Source of the DNA: Corynebacterium curieae
GTDB lineage: Bacteria > Actinomycetota > Actinomycetes > Mycobacteriales > Mycobacteriaceae
Assembly: GCF_027570035.1 (NCBI RefSeq)
Contig: NZ_JAKMUU010000001.1
Location: 682,001 to 746,000 of the forward strand
Reading direction: 5' to 3'
Length of the DNA: 64,000 nucleotides
In this document: in pieces, positions 46,884 to 55,625 of the stretch
Numbering within the stretch: position 1 is the stretch's first letter
Layout: each line of letters starts with the position of its first letter
Notes under the pieces: generated by a model
Told to the model about the DNA's origin: nothing
Databases searched by the model: none
The model's input: the letters and a program-made list of their open reading frames with translations, nothing else
Translations under genes and position numbers: made by a program

Positions 46884-47055
46884 TTTCCATAATCCGGGGG
46901 GTGTTGCCGCCGGGTGCCAGGACTTTCGATGACAGCTGATAGGGACACGGCCAGTTTTAAACTAGGTCTCTTTGTAACGTGGGTGCTTGCAACGAAGGTC
47001 ATGACACCAGCGACTGGAACAACGCCATACCCATCTCGTTTTCTAGGAGCTCATC
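46835..47055 (+). ncRNA. Candidate bridge RNA region of IS110 copy 1
   Basis: This is the non-coding left end ahead of the transposase. IS110 elements encode here a bridge RNA whose loops pair with target and donor DNA (known for IS621). Visible here: a 10-base copy of the right-end sequence ATAGGGACAC at 46939-46948 (right end 48377-48386); GTAACG (46974-46979), complementary to part of the CCCGTTAC at the insertion edge; and the inverted pairs 46848-46857/47006-47015 (10 bp) and 46861-46868/47024-47031 (8 bp), arranged as a pseudoknot. Guide assignments are inferred. Confidence 0.5.
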
Positions 47056-48267
47056 ATGTCTCCGGAGCATTCCATCGACATATTCCTTGGGTTAGACGTC
47101 AGCAAATCTGAACACCACGCCTGCGCCTTAGACCGTGATAGCAACAAGGTCTTCGACAAACCGTTGCCTCAACTCGAATCCGAACTAGCAGGCGTTTTTC
47201 ACCAGCTTCAGAAGCTTGGCACCGTGCTCGTGATCGTCGACCAACCCAACACCATCGGCGCACTACCGATTGCTGTAGCCCGGGACTGCGGTTGCGAAGT
47301 CGGATACCTGCCAGGTCTTGCGATGCGCAAAGCTGCAGATCTCTATCCGGGACGTGCAAAAACAGACAAACGCGACGCATTCATCATCGCCGACACCGCC
47401 CGCACAATGCCCCACACGCTACGTGCCGTCGACCGCAATGATGAGGTACTCTCCGCCCTAAAGATGCTGTCCGGCTTCGATGATGACATCGCCCGCGATT
47501 GCACTCGCACTGTCAATCGGCTTCGCAGTGTCCTCACCCAGATCTACCCCAGCCTGGAACGAGTTTTTGCTGGTAGCACCCTGACTCGCACGCCGATCCT
47601 GGAATTATTGATCCATTACAAGGGACCGCAGGGGCTAAAAAGAGCCGGATACCAACGAGTGTTGAACTGGATGATCAAGCGCACACGTAAAGACCCCACC
47701 CCGCTGGTAGACGACATTTTTACAGCGCTGAAAGCTCAAACAGTCACCGTGCCTGGAAGCGATGCCGCCGAGTTAGTAATTCCTCAACTGGCTGCAAACA
47801 TCCAGGCCCTCAAAGAGCAACGAAACACCATTGCTGAGCAGGTTGAAGAGATGCTCGCTGATTTCCCTCTTTGTGAGGTCTTGATGAGTATGCCCGGAGT
47901 CGGCATCAAGACCGCAGCGCAGATCCTTCTTGCGATCGGTGATGGCTCCGACTTCGCTAGTGCTGGCCACTTAGCTGCTTATGCTGGAATAGCACCCGTG
48001 ACTAGACGATCCGGTTCGTCGATCAGAGGTGAATTCCCGGCACGGTCAGGCAATAAACGACTGAAAAACGCCTTGTTCTACTCCGCATTCGCAGTTATCC
48101 GCAGCCACGAACCGTCACGGCGGTATTACGAACGCAAACGCGCTGAAGGAAAACGCCACAACGCAGCAGTCATCTGCCTGGCACGACGCCGATGCAATGT
48201 CATCTACGCGATGCTGAAAAACAAGGAGTTCTTCCGCGAAATCCCGCCACGCCCCGTCGCCGCATAA
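47056..48267 (+). CDS. IS110-family transposase (copy 1)
   Basis: 403 aa DEDD-type recombinase. The N-terminal RuvC-like domain has acidic residues Asp14 (FLGLDVSK), Asp62 (VIVDQPN), Asp104 and Asp107 (KTDKRDA). The C-terminal Transposase_20 domain has the helix-hairpin-helix-like MSMPGVGIKTAAQIL and AYAGIAPVTRRSGSS. TAGGAG precedes the ATG. It is identical in length and sequence to the product at 51329-52540, so both look functional. Confidence 0.92.
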   Translation: MSPEHSIDIFLGLDVSKSEHHACALDRDSNKVFDKPLPQLESELAGVFHQLQKLGTVLVIVDQPNTIGALPIAVARDCGCEVGYLPGLAMRKAADLYPGRAKTDKRDAFIIADTARTMPHTLRAVDRNDEVLSALKMLSGFDDDIARDCTRTVNRLRSVLTQIYPSLERVFAGSTLTRTPILELLIHYKGPQGLKRAGYQRVLNWMIKRTRKDPTPLVDDIFTALKAQTVTVPGSDAAELVIPQLAANIQALKEQRNTIAEQVEEMLADFPLCEVLMSMPGVGIKTAAQILLAIGDGSDFASAGHLAAYAGIAPVTRRSGSSIRGEFPARSGNKRLKNALFYSAFAVIRSHEPSRRYYERKRAEGKRHNAAVICLARRRCNVIYAMLKNKEFFREIPPRPVAA

Positions 48268-48410
48268 AGCCCCAAAGACGAAGCCGACCAGCACACGCTG
48301 GCCGGCTCCTAGGCACGCCTAAGAAACTACTCCCAAGACTGTGCTCGTCAACATCGGTCTGGCACTTGACAAAAACATAGGGACACCCCCCAACACCACC
48401 CCACCCCAAA

Positions 48411-48443
48411 GTTCAATACATTGAATTTGGTGATTCATTGAAC
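48411..48443. promoter_or_regulatory. MntR-type operator upstream of the metal transporter
   Basis: GTTCAATACATTGAA (48411-48425) is a dyad close to the C. glutamicum MntR motif as I remember it (TGTTCAATGCGTTGAACA). A further half-site ATTGAAC follows at 48437-48443. It lies 20 bp after the IS end and about 40 bp before the ATPase start, so manganese-dependent repression is likely. Confidence 0.6.
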
Positions 48444-48464
48444 TGACCACTATTCTTGGCTGCC

Positions 48465-49274
48465 ATGAGTATTAGCGTCCAGAACTTGAGCGTGAGCTAC
48501 GGCGCGAACACCGCGATTCGGAACATCAGCTTCACCCTCGACTCCCCCGGCATGCACGGCATCATCGGCCCCAACGGCTCAGGCAAATCCACCCTCATGA
48601 AGGCGATGCTCCAGATCCTGGACAAACACAACGTCCACGGCACAGGCCCCACCGGCGCCCCTGCCGGCTACCCCGTCACCCTCGACGGCAAGGCCCCCGC
48701 CGAGCAGCGCCGCGCAATCGCTTATATCGAGCAGCGCTCTGACCTCGACCGCAACTTCCCCACCAGCGTCTTCGACACCGTCCTGATGGGCACTTACCCG
48801 CGCCTGGGTCTTTTCCACCGCCCCGGCAAGGCCGAACGCGAAGCAGCCACCCAGGCTCTCAAGGACGTCGACATGTGGGACTTTCGCCACCGCCACATCA
48901 GCGAACTCTCGGGCGGACAGTTCCAGCGCGTCCTCTTTGCCCGCGCCATCGTCCAGGACGCGGAGTACATCTTCCTGGACGAGCCCTTCGTCGGCATCGA
49001 CGTCCCCAGCGAGAAGACGATCGTGACCCTGCTGCGGCAGATGGCGGACGCGGGCAAGCACGTCGTCGTCGTGCACCACGACATGAACACGGTGCGCGGC
49101 TACTACAACGACCTCATCGTCCTCAACGGCGAGCTCGTCGCGGCGGGTCCCACCGAGGAGGTCTTCGTCCCCGACGTGCTGCAGAAGGCCTTCGGCGCGC
49201 TCGTCATCCGCGAGCCGTCAGCACCAGCCCACCCCACGCCACGGCAGGCAGCCCTCCAGGAGGAGACAGCATGA
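48465..49274 (+). CDS. Mn/Zn ABC importer ATPase
   Basis: 269 aa, TroB/MntB-type nucleotide-binding protein. Motifs are Walker A GPNGSGKST, signature LSGGQFQRVLFARA, Walker B YIFLDEPFVGID and H-loop VVHHD. I chose ATG 48465 (MSISVQN); an in-frame TTG lies three codons earlier. The stop overlaps the next gene by 4 bp. With the fused permease-receptor it makes a full metal importer. The MntR-like operator in front favours manganese, though zinc is possible. Confidence 0.9.
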   Translation: MSISVQNLSVSYGANTAIRNISFTLDSPGMHGIIGPNGSGKSTLMKAMLQILDKHNVHGTGPTGAPAGYPVTLDGKAPAEQRRAIAYIEQRSDLDRNFPTSVFDTVLMGTYPRLGLFHRPGKAEREAATQALKDVDMWDFRHRHISELSGGQFQRVLFARAIVQDAEYIFLDEPFVGIDVPSEKTIVTLLRQMADAGKHVVVVHHDMNTVRGYYNDLIVLNGELVAAGPTEEVFVPDVLQKAFGALVIREPSAPAHPTPRQAALQEETA

Positions 49275-51037
49275 TCGCGGAGTTCCTCGACTCACTACTC
49301 AGCCACGGCTACCTGCAAAACGCGCTGATCACCTCGGTGATCGTGGGCGTGGCCTGCGGCATCGTCGGCAGCTTCATCGTGCTGCGCGGCATGGCCCTGA
49401 TCGGCGACGCCATCTCGCACGCCGTACTACCGGGGGTCGCGGCCTCCTACCTGCTCGGCACGAACCTCTTCCTCGGGGCGGTGGTCGCGGGTCTACTCGC
49501 CACACTGGCGATCGGGCTGATCGGCGAACGCTCCACTGTGAAGAACGATTCGGCGATCGGCATCGTCTTTTCCACCTTCTTCGCGATCGGCGTGCTGCTC
49601 ATGGCGAAAGCGCAGACGGCGACGGATCTGACGGAGATCCTCTTCGGCAACGTCCTGACCGTTCAGGACGCCGACCGCAACCTCTCGATCGGTATTGCCG
49701 CTGCCGTGCTGATTCTCACGCTGGTCTTTTACAAGGAGCTCAAGCTCAGCACCTTCGACCCCGTCATGGCGCAGTCGGCTGGCGTGCCCGTGCGGGCAAT
49801 CCACTACGGGCTGATGGTGGTGCTCACGCTGGTGACGGTCATTTCCCTGCAGACGGTGGGCGTGATCCTGGTGGTCTCCCTGCTGATTACTCCGGCGTCG
49901 GCGGCGTACCTGCTGACGAACCGGCTGGGAGTGATGATCGGGCTTTCAGTGGCGCTCTCGGCGCTCAGCTCCGTAGTGGGGCTGTTCCTGAGCTATAGCT
50001 ACAACGTGTCCTCCGGCGTGACGATCGTGCTGACCGCCAGCGCGCTGTTCCTGCTGGCTTTCCTCTTCGCGCCAGGCAAGGGACTGATTGCTCGCTCGCT
50101 GGGCAATAAGCCACTGGCCGCGCTGTTGGCCCTCCTGGTGGGCGGTGCCCTCGTGTTCGGGGCCGTGACCTTCTCGACGGAGGAGAAGGCAGACGGTGAG
50201 CAGCTGAACGTCGTCACCACCTTCACGCTGCTGGCGGACCTGGTGGAGGAGATCGGCGGCGAGGCGGTGGACGTCCATAACCTCGTGCCGACCGGCACGG
50301 ACCCGCACGACTACGACCCCCTGCCCGCGGACCTGGATGCGACGAGCGACGCCGACCTGCTGTTCTACAACGGGCTGAACCTCGAGGGCGGTGAGCACGG
50401 CTGGCTCGCGAAACTGAAAAACACCGCGGGCCTGGACGATTCCCAGATGGTCGAGGCCACCAAGGGCGTGGAACCGAAGTACCTCAAGGACGAAAAGGGC
50501 AATCAGGAGATCAACCCGCACGCCTTCCTGGACCCGACCGTCGGCATCGCGATGGCCGAGAACGTGACCGCGGCGCTGGCCGAGGCCCTGCCCGAGCGTG
50601 CCGAGCACATCGAGGAGAAGGGGGCGGAGTACAAGGCCATGCTGGAGAGCATCGACGCCGACTACCGCGAGCAGATCGGTGCGCTGCCGAAGGAGGATCG
50701 TGTGCTCGTGGCCAGTGAACATGCCTTCCAATACATGGTCGACACCTACGGCATGGAGCAGCTGTATATCTGGCAGATCGACACGGATGAAAACGGCTCC
50801 CCCGCGCAGATCGGACACCTCGTGCGCCAGCTGAAGGACAAGCGCCCGAAGCACCTGTTCGTGGAGTCGAACGTGGATACGCGCCCCATGAAGACCGTCT
50901 CGAAGGAGGCCGGGATTCCGATCTTCGACGAGCCACTGCACTCCGATGAGCTCGGCAAGCCGGGCACGGTCGCGGGAACCTACGAGGATTTCCTGCGCAG
51001 CAACTTGAAGACCATGATCGCGGGGCTGAAGCGCTAA
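49271..51037 (+). CDS. Fusion of ABC-3 metal permease and ZnuA/TroA binding protein
   Basis: 588 aa. Residues 1 to about 285 are a ZnuB/TroC-type permease with about eight helices (GSFIVLRGMALIGDAISHAV). After one more helix (about 285-305, acting as anchor), residues about 310-588 form a cluster A-I metal receptor. Metal-ligand candidates are His in TGTDPHDYDP, His in NPHAFLDP, Glu/His in ASEHAFQY and the acidic end of FDEPLHSDELG. The receptor is thus tethered to its own permease instead of being a lipoprotein. Mn versus Zn is undecided from ligands. Longer upstream readings of this frame are out-of-frame ATPase sequence. Confidence 0.88.
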   Translation: MIAEFLDSLLSHGYLQNALITSVIVGVACGIVGSFIVLRGMALIGDAISHAVLPGVAASYLLGTNLFLGAVVAGLLATLAIGLIGERSTVKNDSAIGIVFSTFFAIGVLLMAKAQTATDLTEILFGNVLTVQDADRNLSIGIAAAVLILTLVFYKELKLSTFDPVMAQSAGVPVRAIHYGLMVVLTLVTVISLQTVGVILVVSLLITPASAAYLLTNRLGVMIGLSVALSALSSVVGLFLSYSYNVSSGVTIVLTASALFLLAFLFAPGKGLIARSLGNKPLAALLALLVGGALVFGAVTFSTEEKADGEQLNVVTTFTLLADLVEEIGGEAVDVHNLVPTGTDPHDYDPLPADLDATSDADLLFYNGLNLEGGEHGWLAKLKNTAGLDDSQMVEATKGVEPKYLKDEKGNQEINPHAFLDPTVGIAMAENVTAALAEALPERAEHIEEKGAEYKAMLESIDADYREQIGALPKEDRVLVASEHAFQYMVDTYGMEQLYIWQIDTDENGSPAQIGHLVRQLKDKRPKHLFVESNVDTRPMKTVSKEAGIPIFDEPLHSDELGKPGTVAGTYEDFLRSNLKTMIAGLKR

Positions 51038-51049
51038 AACGCGAATGCT

Positions 51050-51075
51050 CGAGGCCCACATGCGTTGGGCTTCCC
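51050..51075 (+). terminator. Weak hairpin after the metal importer
   Basis: AGGCCCA and TGGGCTT pair imperfectly (G-T) around 7 bases, nested in AATGC/GCATT. It lies about 15 bp after the stop and just before IS copy 2. There is no clear T-tract. Confidence 0.35.
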
Positions 51076-51107
51076 CGGTCGCATTCCCGTTACCTTGTGA
51101 GTGTCCC

Positions 51108-51328
51108 CGATAATGGGGATAGTCGCTGGTCCCGGTATGGCTTACCTGCCCTGTAGTTTCCATAATCCGGGGGGTGTTGCCGCCGGGTGCCAGGACTTTC
51201 GATGACAGCTGATAGGGACACGGCCAGTTTTAAACTAGGTCTCTTTGTAACGTGGGTGCTTGCAACGAAGGTCATGACACCAGCGACTGGAACAACGCCA
51301 TACCCATCTCGTTTTCTAGGAGCTCATC
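51108..51328 (+). ncRNA. Candidate bridge RNA region of IS110 copy 2
   Basis: Identical to 46835-47055, with the same right-end match (51212-51221) and inverted pairs. Confidence 0.45.
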
Positions 51329-52540
51329 ATGTCTCCGGAGCATTCCATCGACATATTCCTTGGGTTAGACGTCAGCAAATCTGAACACCACGCCTGCGCC
51401 TTAGACCGTGATAGCAACAAGGTCTTCGACAAACCGTTGCCTCAACTCGAATCCGAACTAGCAGGCGTTTTTCACCAGCTTCAGAAGCTTGGCACCGTGC
51501 TCGTGATCGTCGACCAACCCAACACCATCGGCGCACTACCGATTGCTGTAGCCCGGGACTGCGGTTGCGAAGTCGGATACCTGCCAGGTCTTGCGATGCG
51601 CAAAGCTGCAGATCTCTATCCGGGACGTGCAAAAACAGACAAACGCGACGCATTCATCATCGCCGACACCGCCCGCACAATGCCCCACACGCTACGTGCC
51701 GTCGACCGCAATGATGAGGTACTCTCCGCCCTAAAGATGCTGTCCGGCTTCGATGATGACATCGCCCGCGATTGCACTCGCACTGTCAATCGGCTTCGCA
51801 GTGTCCTCACCCAGATCTACCCCAGCCTGGAACGAGTTTTTGCTGGTAGCACCCTGACTCGCACGCCGATCCTGGAATTATTGATCCATTACAAGGGACC
51901 GCAGGGGCTAAAAAGAGCCGGATACCAACGAGTGTTGAACTGGATGATCAAGCGCACACGTAAAGACCCCACCCCGCTGGTAGACGACATTTTTACAGCG
52001 CTGAAAGCTCAAACAGTCACCGTGCCTGGAAGCGATGCCGCCGAGTTAGTAATTCCTCAACTGGCTGCAAACATCCAGGCCCTCAAAGAGCAACGAAACA
52101 CCATTGCTGAGCAGGTTGAAGAGATGCTCGCTGATTTCCCTCTTTGTGAGGTCTTGATGAGTATGCCCGGAGTCGGCATCAAGACCGCAGCGCAGATCCT
52201 TCTTGCGATCGGTGATGGCTCCGACTTCGCTAGTGCTGGCCACTTAGCTGCTTATGCTGGAATAGCACCCGTGACTAGACGATCCGGTTCGTCGATCAGA
52301 GGTGAATTCCCGGCACGGTCAGGCAATAAACGACTGAAAAACGCCTTGTTCTACTCCGCATTCGCAGTTATCCGCAGCCACGAACCGTCACGGCGGTATT
52401 ACGAACGCAAACGCGCTGAAGGAAAACGCCACAACGCAGCAGTCATCTGCCTGGCACGACGCCGATGCAATGTCATCTACGCGATGCTGAAAAACAAGGA
52501 GTTCTTCCGCGAAATCCCGCCACGCCCCGTCGCCGCATAA
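51329..52540 (+). CDS. IS110-family transposase (copy 2)
   Basis: 403 aa, identical to the copy 1 product, with all four acidic residues (Asp14, Asp62, Asp104, Asp107) and the C-terminal domain intact. Identity of the two copies indicates recent movement or gene conversion. Direct repeats of this size can also recombine and delete the metal importer between them. Confidence 0.92.
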   Translation: MSPEHSIDIFLGLDVSKSEHHACALDRDSNKVFDKPLPQLESELAGVFHQLQKLGTVLVIVDQPNTIGALPIAVARDCGCEVGYLPGLAMRKAADLYPGRAKTDKRDAFIIADTARTMPHTLRAVDRNDEVLSALKMLSGFDDDIARDCTRTVNRLRSVLTQIYPSLERVFAGSTLTRTPILELLIHYKGPQGLKRAGYQRVLNWMIKRTRKDPTPLVDDIFTALKAQTVTVPGSDAAELVIPQLAANIQALKEQRNTIAEQVEEMLADFPLCEVLMSMPGVGIKTAAQILLAIGDGSDFASAGHLAAYAGIAPVTRRSGSSIRGEFPARSGNKRLKNALFYSAFAVIRSHEPSRRYYERKRAEGKRHNAAVICLARRRCNVIYAMLKNKEFFREIPPRPVAA

Positions 52541-52664
52541 AGCCCCAAAGACGAAGCCGACCAGCACACGCTGGCCGGCTCCTAGGCACGCCTAAGAAAC
52601 TACTCCCAAGACTGTGCTCGTCAACATCGGTCTGGCACTTGACAAAAACATAGGGACACCCCCC

Positions 52665-53020
52665 CGACGTGTCTACTTTCCGGGGGCCAGGCCCGACCAC
52701 ACGGTCCTTAGCATCCTGGTCAAATTTCCTTGGTATGTTCGAAGATTTTCCCATCTACTCAAGCGGAACAAAACCTGGGACTCTTCAATTTGAAGCGTCC
52801 TGGGTTTAGTTCCGCTTCTTCTACTACCCCGTATTGACGGGCTGGGTGCGATGGTACTCGATTTCTACTTTCTGCGGGGTGGCGTAGTCCAACGCTTCGT
52901 GAAGACGCTTGGTGTTCTACCAATGCACCCACCGCAAGGTCGCCAACTCAACTTCCCCCACTGACGTCCACGGGCCTTGGGGGTAGTAAAAGAAGCGGAA
53001 CTAAACCCAGGACGCTTCAA
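52665..53020 (-). mobile_element. IS3-family remnants with abutting inverted repeats
   Basis: Two pieces. The right-hand piece (52790-53020) has 41-bp inverted repeats (52790-52830 and 52980-53020, one mismatch). It encloses only the C-terminal end of an IS3 integrase on the minus strand (ELATLRWVHW, stop, NTKRLHEALDYATP), ending at 52824. It is a short internal-deletion derivative, about 231 bp. The left-hand piece starts with a diverged copy of the same repeat (52761-52788), followed by the start of an OrfA (MGKSSNIPRKFDQDAKD, ATG at 52752-52754). It is cut off at the IS110 end. Neither is functional. Confidence 0.7.
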
Positions 53021-53123
53021 CTCACGAAAACGTGGCATACCGTACACAGAATCCGGAGACCTAGAACCAAATAATGAGTCCTGCTCGATAACGCACACGC
53101 TACAGTTGACAGTTAGGGAATGA

Positions 53124-54247
53124 TTATAGTCTCGACAGCTGAGTACTGATCATTCCGATAAGAATTGCAACGCCAGCCACGATGAACGCGGAGACAATAG
53201 AATCAGCGAAAGCCAGGCCAATAATTGCAGGTCCAGCAACCTGTCCCATGCTATACCACGTTGTTAAACGAGCAGATCCACCAGGAATGTCGTGTGCAAT
53301 CCCAGTAGAGATTGTGAGCATCGTAACGCCCATAAACGTAGTGCCGAAGAGGACGGCAGCAACAATGAGAAAGATCGTTGATGACCCAAATATAGCGGCA
53401 ATAGCGCCAATAACCTGTAATCCATAGCAAGTCATCAACGCTATACGTCTGCCAAAACGCTCAGCCATAAACGACCAGAAATATGGTGATGGAATAGCAG
53501 CGATGCCTGCGAGTACCCACGTCAATGCTGCCGCTGTATCTCCAAACACTGGCTCAGCCAAAGCCACCAGATAAGTGCCGATGATGATGTAGCCAAACCC
53601 CTGGAAAAAATATCCAGAGTCGAGTAACCGAAACGCTAAGCGTTTGCTCTCCACAGAACGCTGATTCGAAGAACTTTCCGAACCGCCGGTCAGACTAGAA
53701 GGATCTTGTTCGGTAACTGGCCAACGCCATGCAAAAACGCTGAATGCTGCGCTGATGAACGCTGCTGTCAGCCATAACATACCCCACTGGAGACTCTGTC
53801 CAAACAGCCAAACGGTAGCCCCAGAAACCGTAATACCTAGACCGACACCGCCATAGACGATCCCAACAAGATTGGGCTTTTTGAGATTATGCGCAACAAA
53901 TTGCGTGATGCACACAAATATCACAACAGAGGAAACACCGGCCAGGAACCGAATTACGACTTGCAGTATTGGACTATCCGTTGCTGCCATTAAGGCAAGC
54001 AACAAGGTCGAAAACATCAAATTCGCTCGATAGGATTTCTCTGTTGGTCGCAACCAGTTTTTCGACAGCACCACTGATCCAGCAAGATAACCCAAATAAT
54101 TTGATGTTGCGACCCACGCGGACACTGAATCCGACCAATTCAAAGCCACCATCATAATCGGAAGCATCGGGGTATAAAAAACCTTCCAATACCCATTGCT
54201 ACCGATAGACCAAGTGTCCCCTGAAGTGTGAGGGCTCGTGTGTTCAT
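53124..54247 (-). CDS. YbfB/YjiJ-like MFS transporter, frameshifted in this sequence
   Basis: About 374 aa if repaired, with about 12 helices. The true start appears to be ATG 54247 (MNTRALTLQGTLGLSVAMGI) with AAAGG upstream. Its frame leaves the main frame at the six-base A run 54176-54181. One more base would restore GIGRFFYTPMLPIM, the N-terminal signature of this MFS group. The rest of the frame to 53124 is intact. It lies 52 bp downstream of the nitronate monooxygenase gene and is probably in one transcript. Substrate unknown. Confidence 0.75.
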
Positions 54248-54299
54248 ATGAACTACCTTTACTGTCGCACAAACCTGATCGATGACAACCTACTCTTCT

Positions 54300-55355
54300 T
54301 TAGCTATCTGAGGAGCCCCTTCCTTGTTGCCTCCATGTTCGAGAGTAAGAGAGAAGTTCATCAATAATATTTTCTGCCGAGTCTTCACGGCAGTGACCAA
54401 AACCATCTCCAGCCCATAGGTTAAGCGCCTCGGGGTTTCCATCTGCATTTGCTTCAGCCCGAATGGGTGCTGTCAAATAGTGGATTTCTGGGTACATAGC
54501 AGGCGCTATCGAGCTGAATTGATCGATAAAATCGTTTCGTATGGATCGGGCAATCTTCCCAGAAAAAGCTCGTGTAGTCGCCGTCTCTCGATCAGTGAAA
54601 TTTAGAATCGCCCGACGGTGTGTCTGTTTTGTACCTGCTTCATTGGCAGTGAGGAAGCGAGTTCCGACCATCACTGCAGTTGCTCCCGCCCTAATCAGTT
54701 CCACAACATCAGAAGCGGTACCAACGCCGCCTCCCGCGAATATCGGTAAGCGAGTTTTAGAGACTGCATACCTGAGGAGATCGCTGGATGTATAAGATGT
54801 TCCAGCCTGTTCACTGCTAATAACAGTGGCACGATGACCTCCGGCGTTCTTTCCTTGTAGTGCAAGAACATCAGCACCAAGGTCTAGTACGTGATCAATT
54901 TCCTCTGGCGTCGTGGCGTTGAGAACAACATTTTTTCCCTTCGCTTGGACCGATTTAATTGTTGCTTTTTCAGGATATCCGAAAGTGAAGGAGATGAATT
55001 TAGCACGAGAACCTATCGCAATATCAAGTTTTTCTTCATAATTATCATCCGACCATATTGGTTCTTTAGGCAATTCGGAAGAGAATGTTAATTTTTCAAT
55101 CAACTGGTCGCGGTATGCAGAGTAGGAACCACTATCCTCTTCATTAACAGAAGGTGGACAGAATAAGTTTATTCCGTAAAATCTTTCTGTCTGGTTTTCA
55201 ACTATCGTAATTTGCTCAGCAAGGTCATCAGTAGAAAGATATCCCGATGCTAAAAATCCAAGACCTCCAGCCTTAGAAACCGCAGCACACAAATCGGGAG
55301 TGGATGGACCGCCAGCCATAGGCGCTAATACGATGGGCTTCTCGAAAAAATGCAT
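54300..55355 (-). CDS. Nitronate monooxygenase family protein
   Basis: 351 aa FMN-dependent TIM-barrel enzyme (2-nitropropane dioxygenase group) that oxidises alkyl nitronates such as propionate 3-nitronate. Seen are the N-terminal PIVLAPMAGGPSTPDLCAAV, flavin-phosphate regions AGGGVGTASDV and AVMVGTRFL, and the QGKNAGGHRA loop with the family His. It is followed by the MFS transporter, so detoxification plus export is a plausible pairing. Start ATG 55355; no strong ribosome site is visible. Confidence 0.85.
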   Translation of the reverse strand: MHFFEKPIVLAPMAGGPSTPDLCAAVSKAGGLGFLASGYLSTDDLAEQITIVENQTERFYGINLFCPPSVNEEDSGSYSAYRDQLIEKLTFSSELPKEPIWSDDNYEEKLDIAIGSRAKFISFTFGYPEKATIKSVQAKGKNVVLNATTPEEIDHVLDLGADVLALQGKNAGGHRATVISSEQAGTSYTSSDLLRYAVSKTRLPIFAGGGVGTASDVVELIRAGATAVMVGTRFLTANEAGTKQTHRRAILNFTDRETATTRAFSGKIARSIRNDFIDQFSSIAPAMYPEIHYLTAPIRAEANADGNPEALNLWAGDGFGHCREDSAENIIDELLSYSRTWRQQGRGSSDS

Positions 55356-55625
55356 AAATTCAAAAGAGATTCGTCAAGTAAGTTAATTGAGTCCCACCAC
55401 AAGTGGAAAACCATTTTTCAATAGTCAGCCTACAGCTACAAAAAAGATTAGCAAGTGATTTTACTGAAATACATGAATGCCGTTCGCAAGTAAATTTACT
55501 TGACAGTTTCTAGCACACCGCAATGGCTTAGTGGATACAAACTTTATTGGCACGACAACAGGAACTATCGTAGACGACGATAAAACTTACCCTGCGACTG
55601 TTAACACTAAACCGTTTAGAGAAGC

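Larger units (their letters stand above)
46813..48391 (+). mobile_element. IS110-family element, copy 1
   Basis: This is the 1579-bp stretch shared with 51086-52664. It contains one transposase gene, a 5' non-coding end of about 240 bp and a 3' end of about 125 bp. Subterminal 7-bp inverted repeats are GTGTCCC (46828) and GGGACAC (48380-48386). The exact ends are uncertain because the shared sequence CCCGTTAC at the left could be target rather than element. A -35-like TTGACA at 48366-48371 points outwards. No flanking duplication is evident, as usual in IS110. Confidence 0.85.
51086..52664 (+). mobile_element. IS110-family element, copy 2
   Basis: Same orientation and, as far as compared, base-for-base the same as 46813-48391 (offset 4273). 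Both copies have the same left-edge CCCGTTACCTTG. Flanks differ: GCATT on the left and CGACGTG on the right here. The right flank falls inside IS3-family debris. The two direct copies bracket the metal importer. Confidence 0.85.

Noticed and set aside
48875..49270. N-terminal extension of the permease fusion frame inside the ATPase gene
   Set aside because: The residues are an Arg/Pro-rich out-of-frame reading of the ATPase; the ATG at 49271 with a 4-bp overlap is the natural start.
46813..52664. Target-site duplication around the IS110 pair
   Set aside because: No duplicated flank found; IS110 elements generally make none, and the shared left edge CCCGTTAC cannot be told apart from element sequence here.
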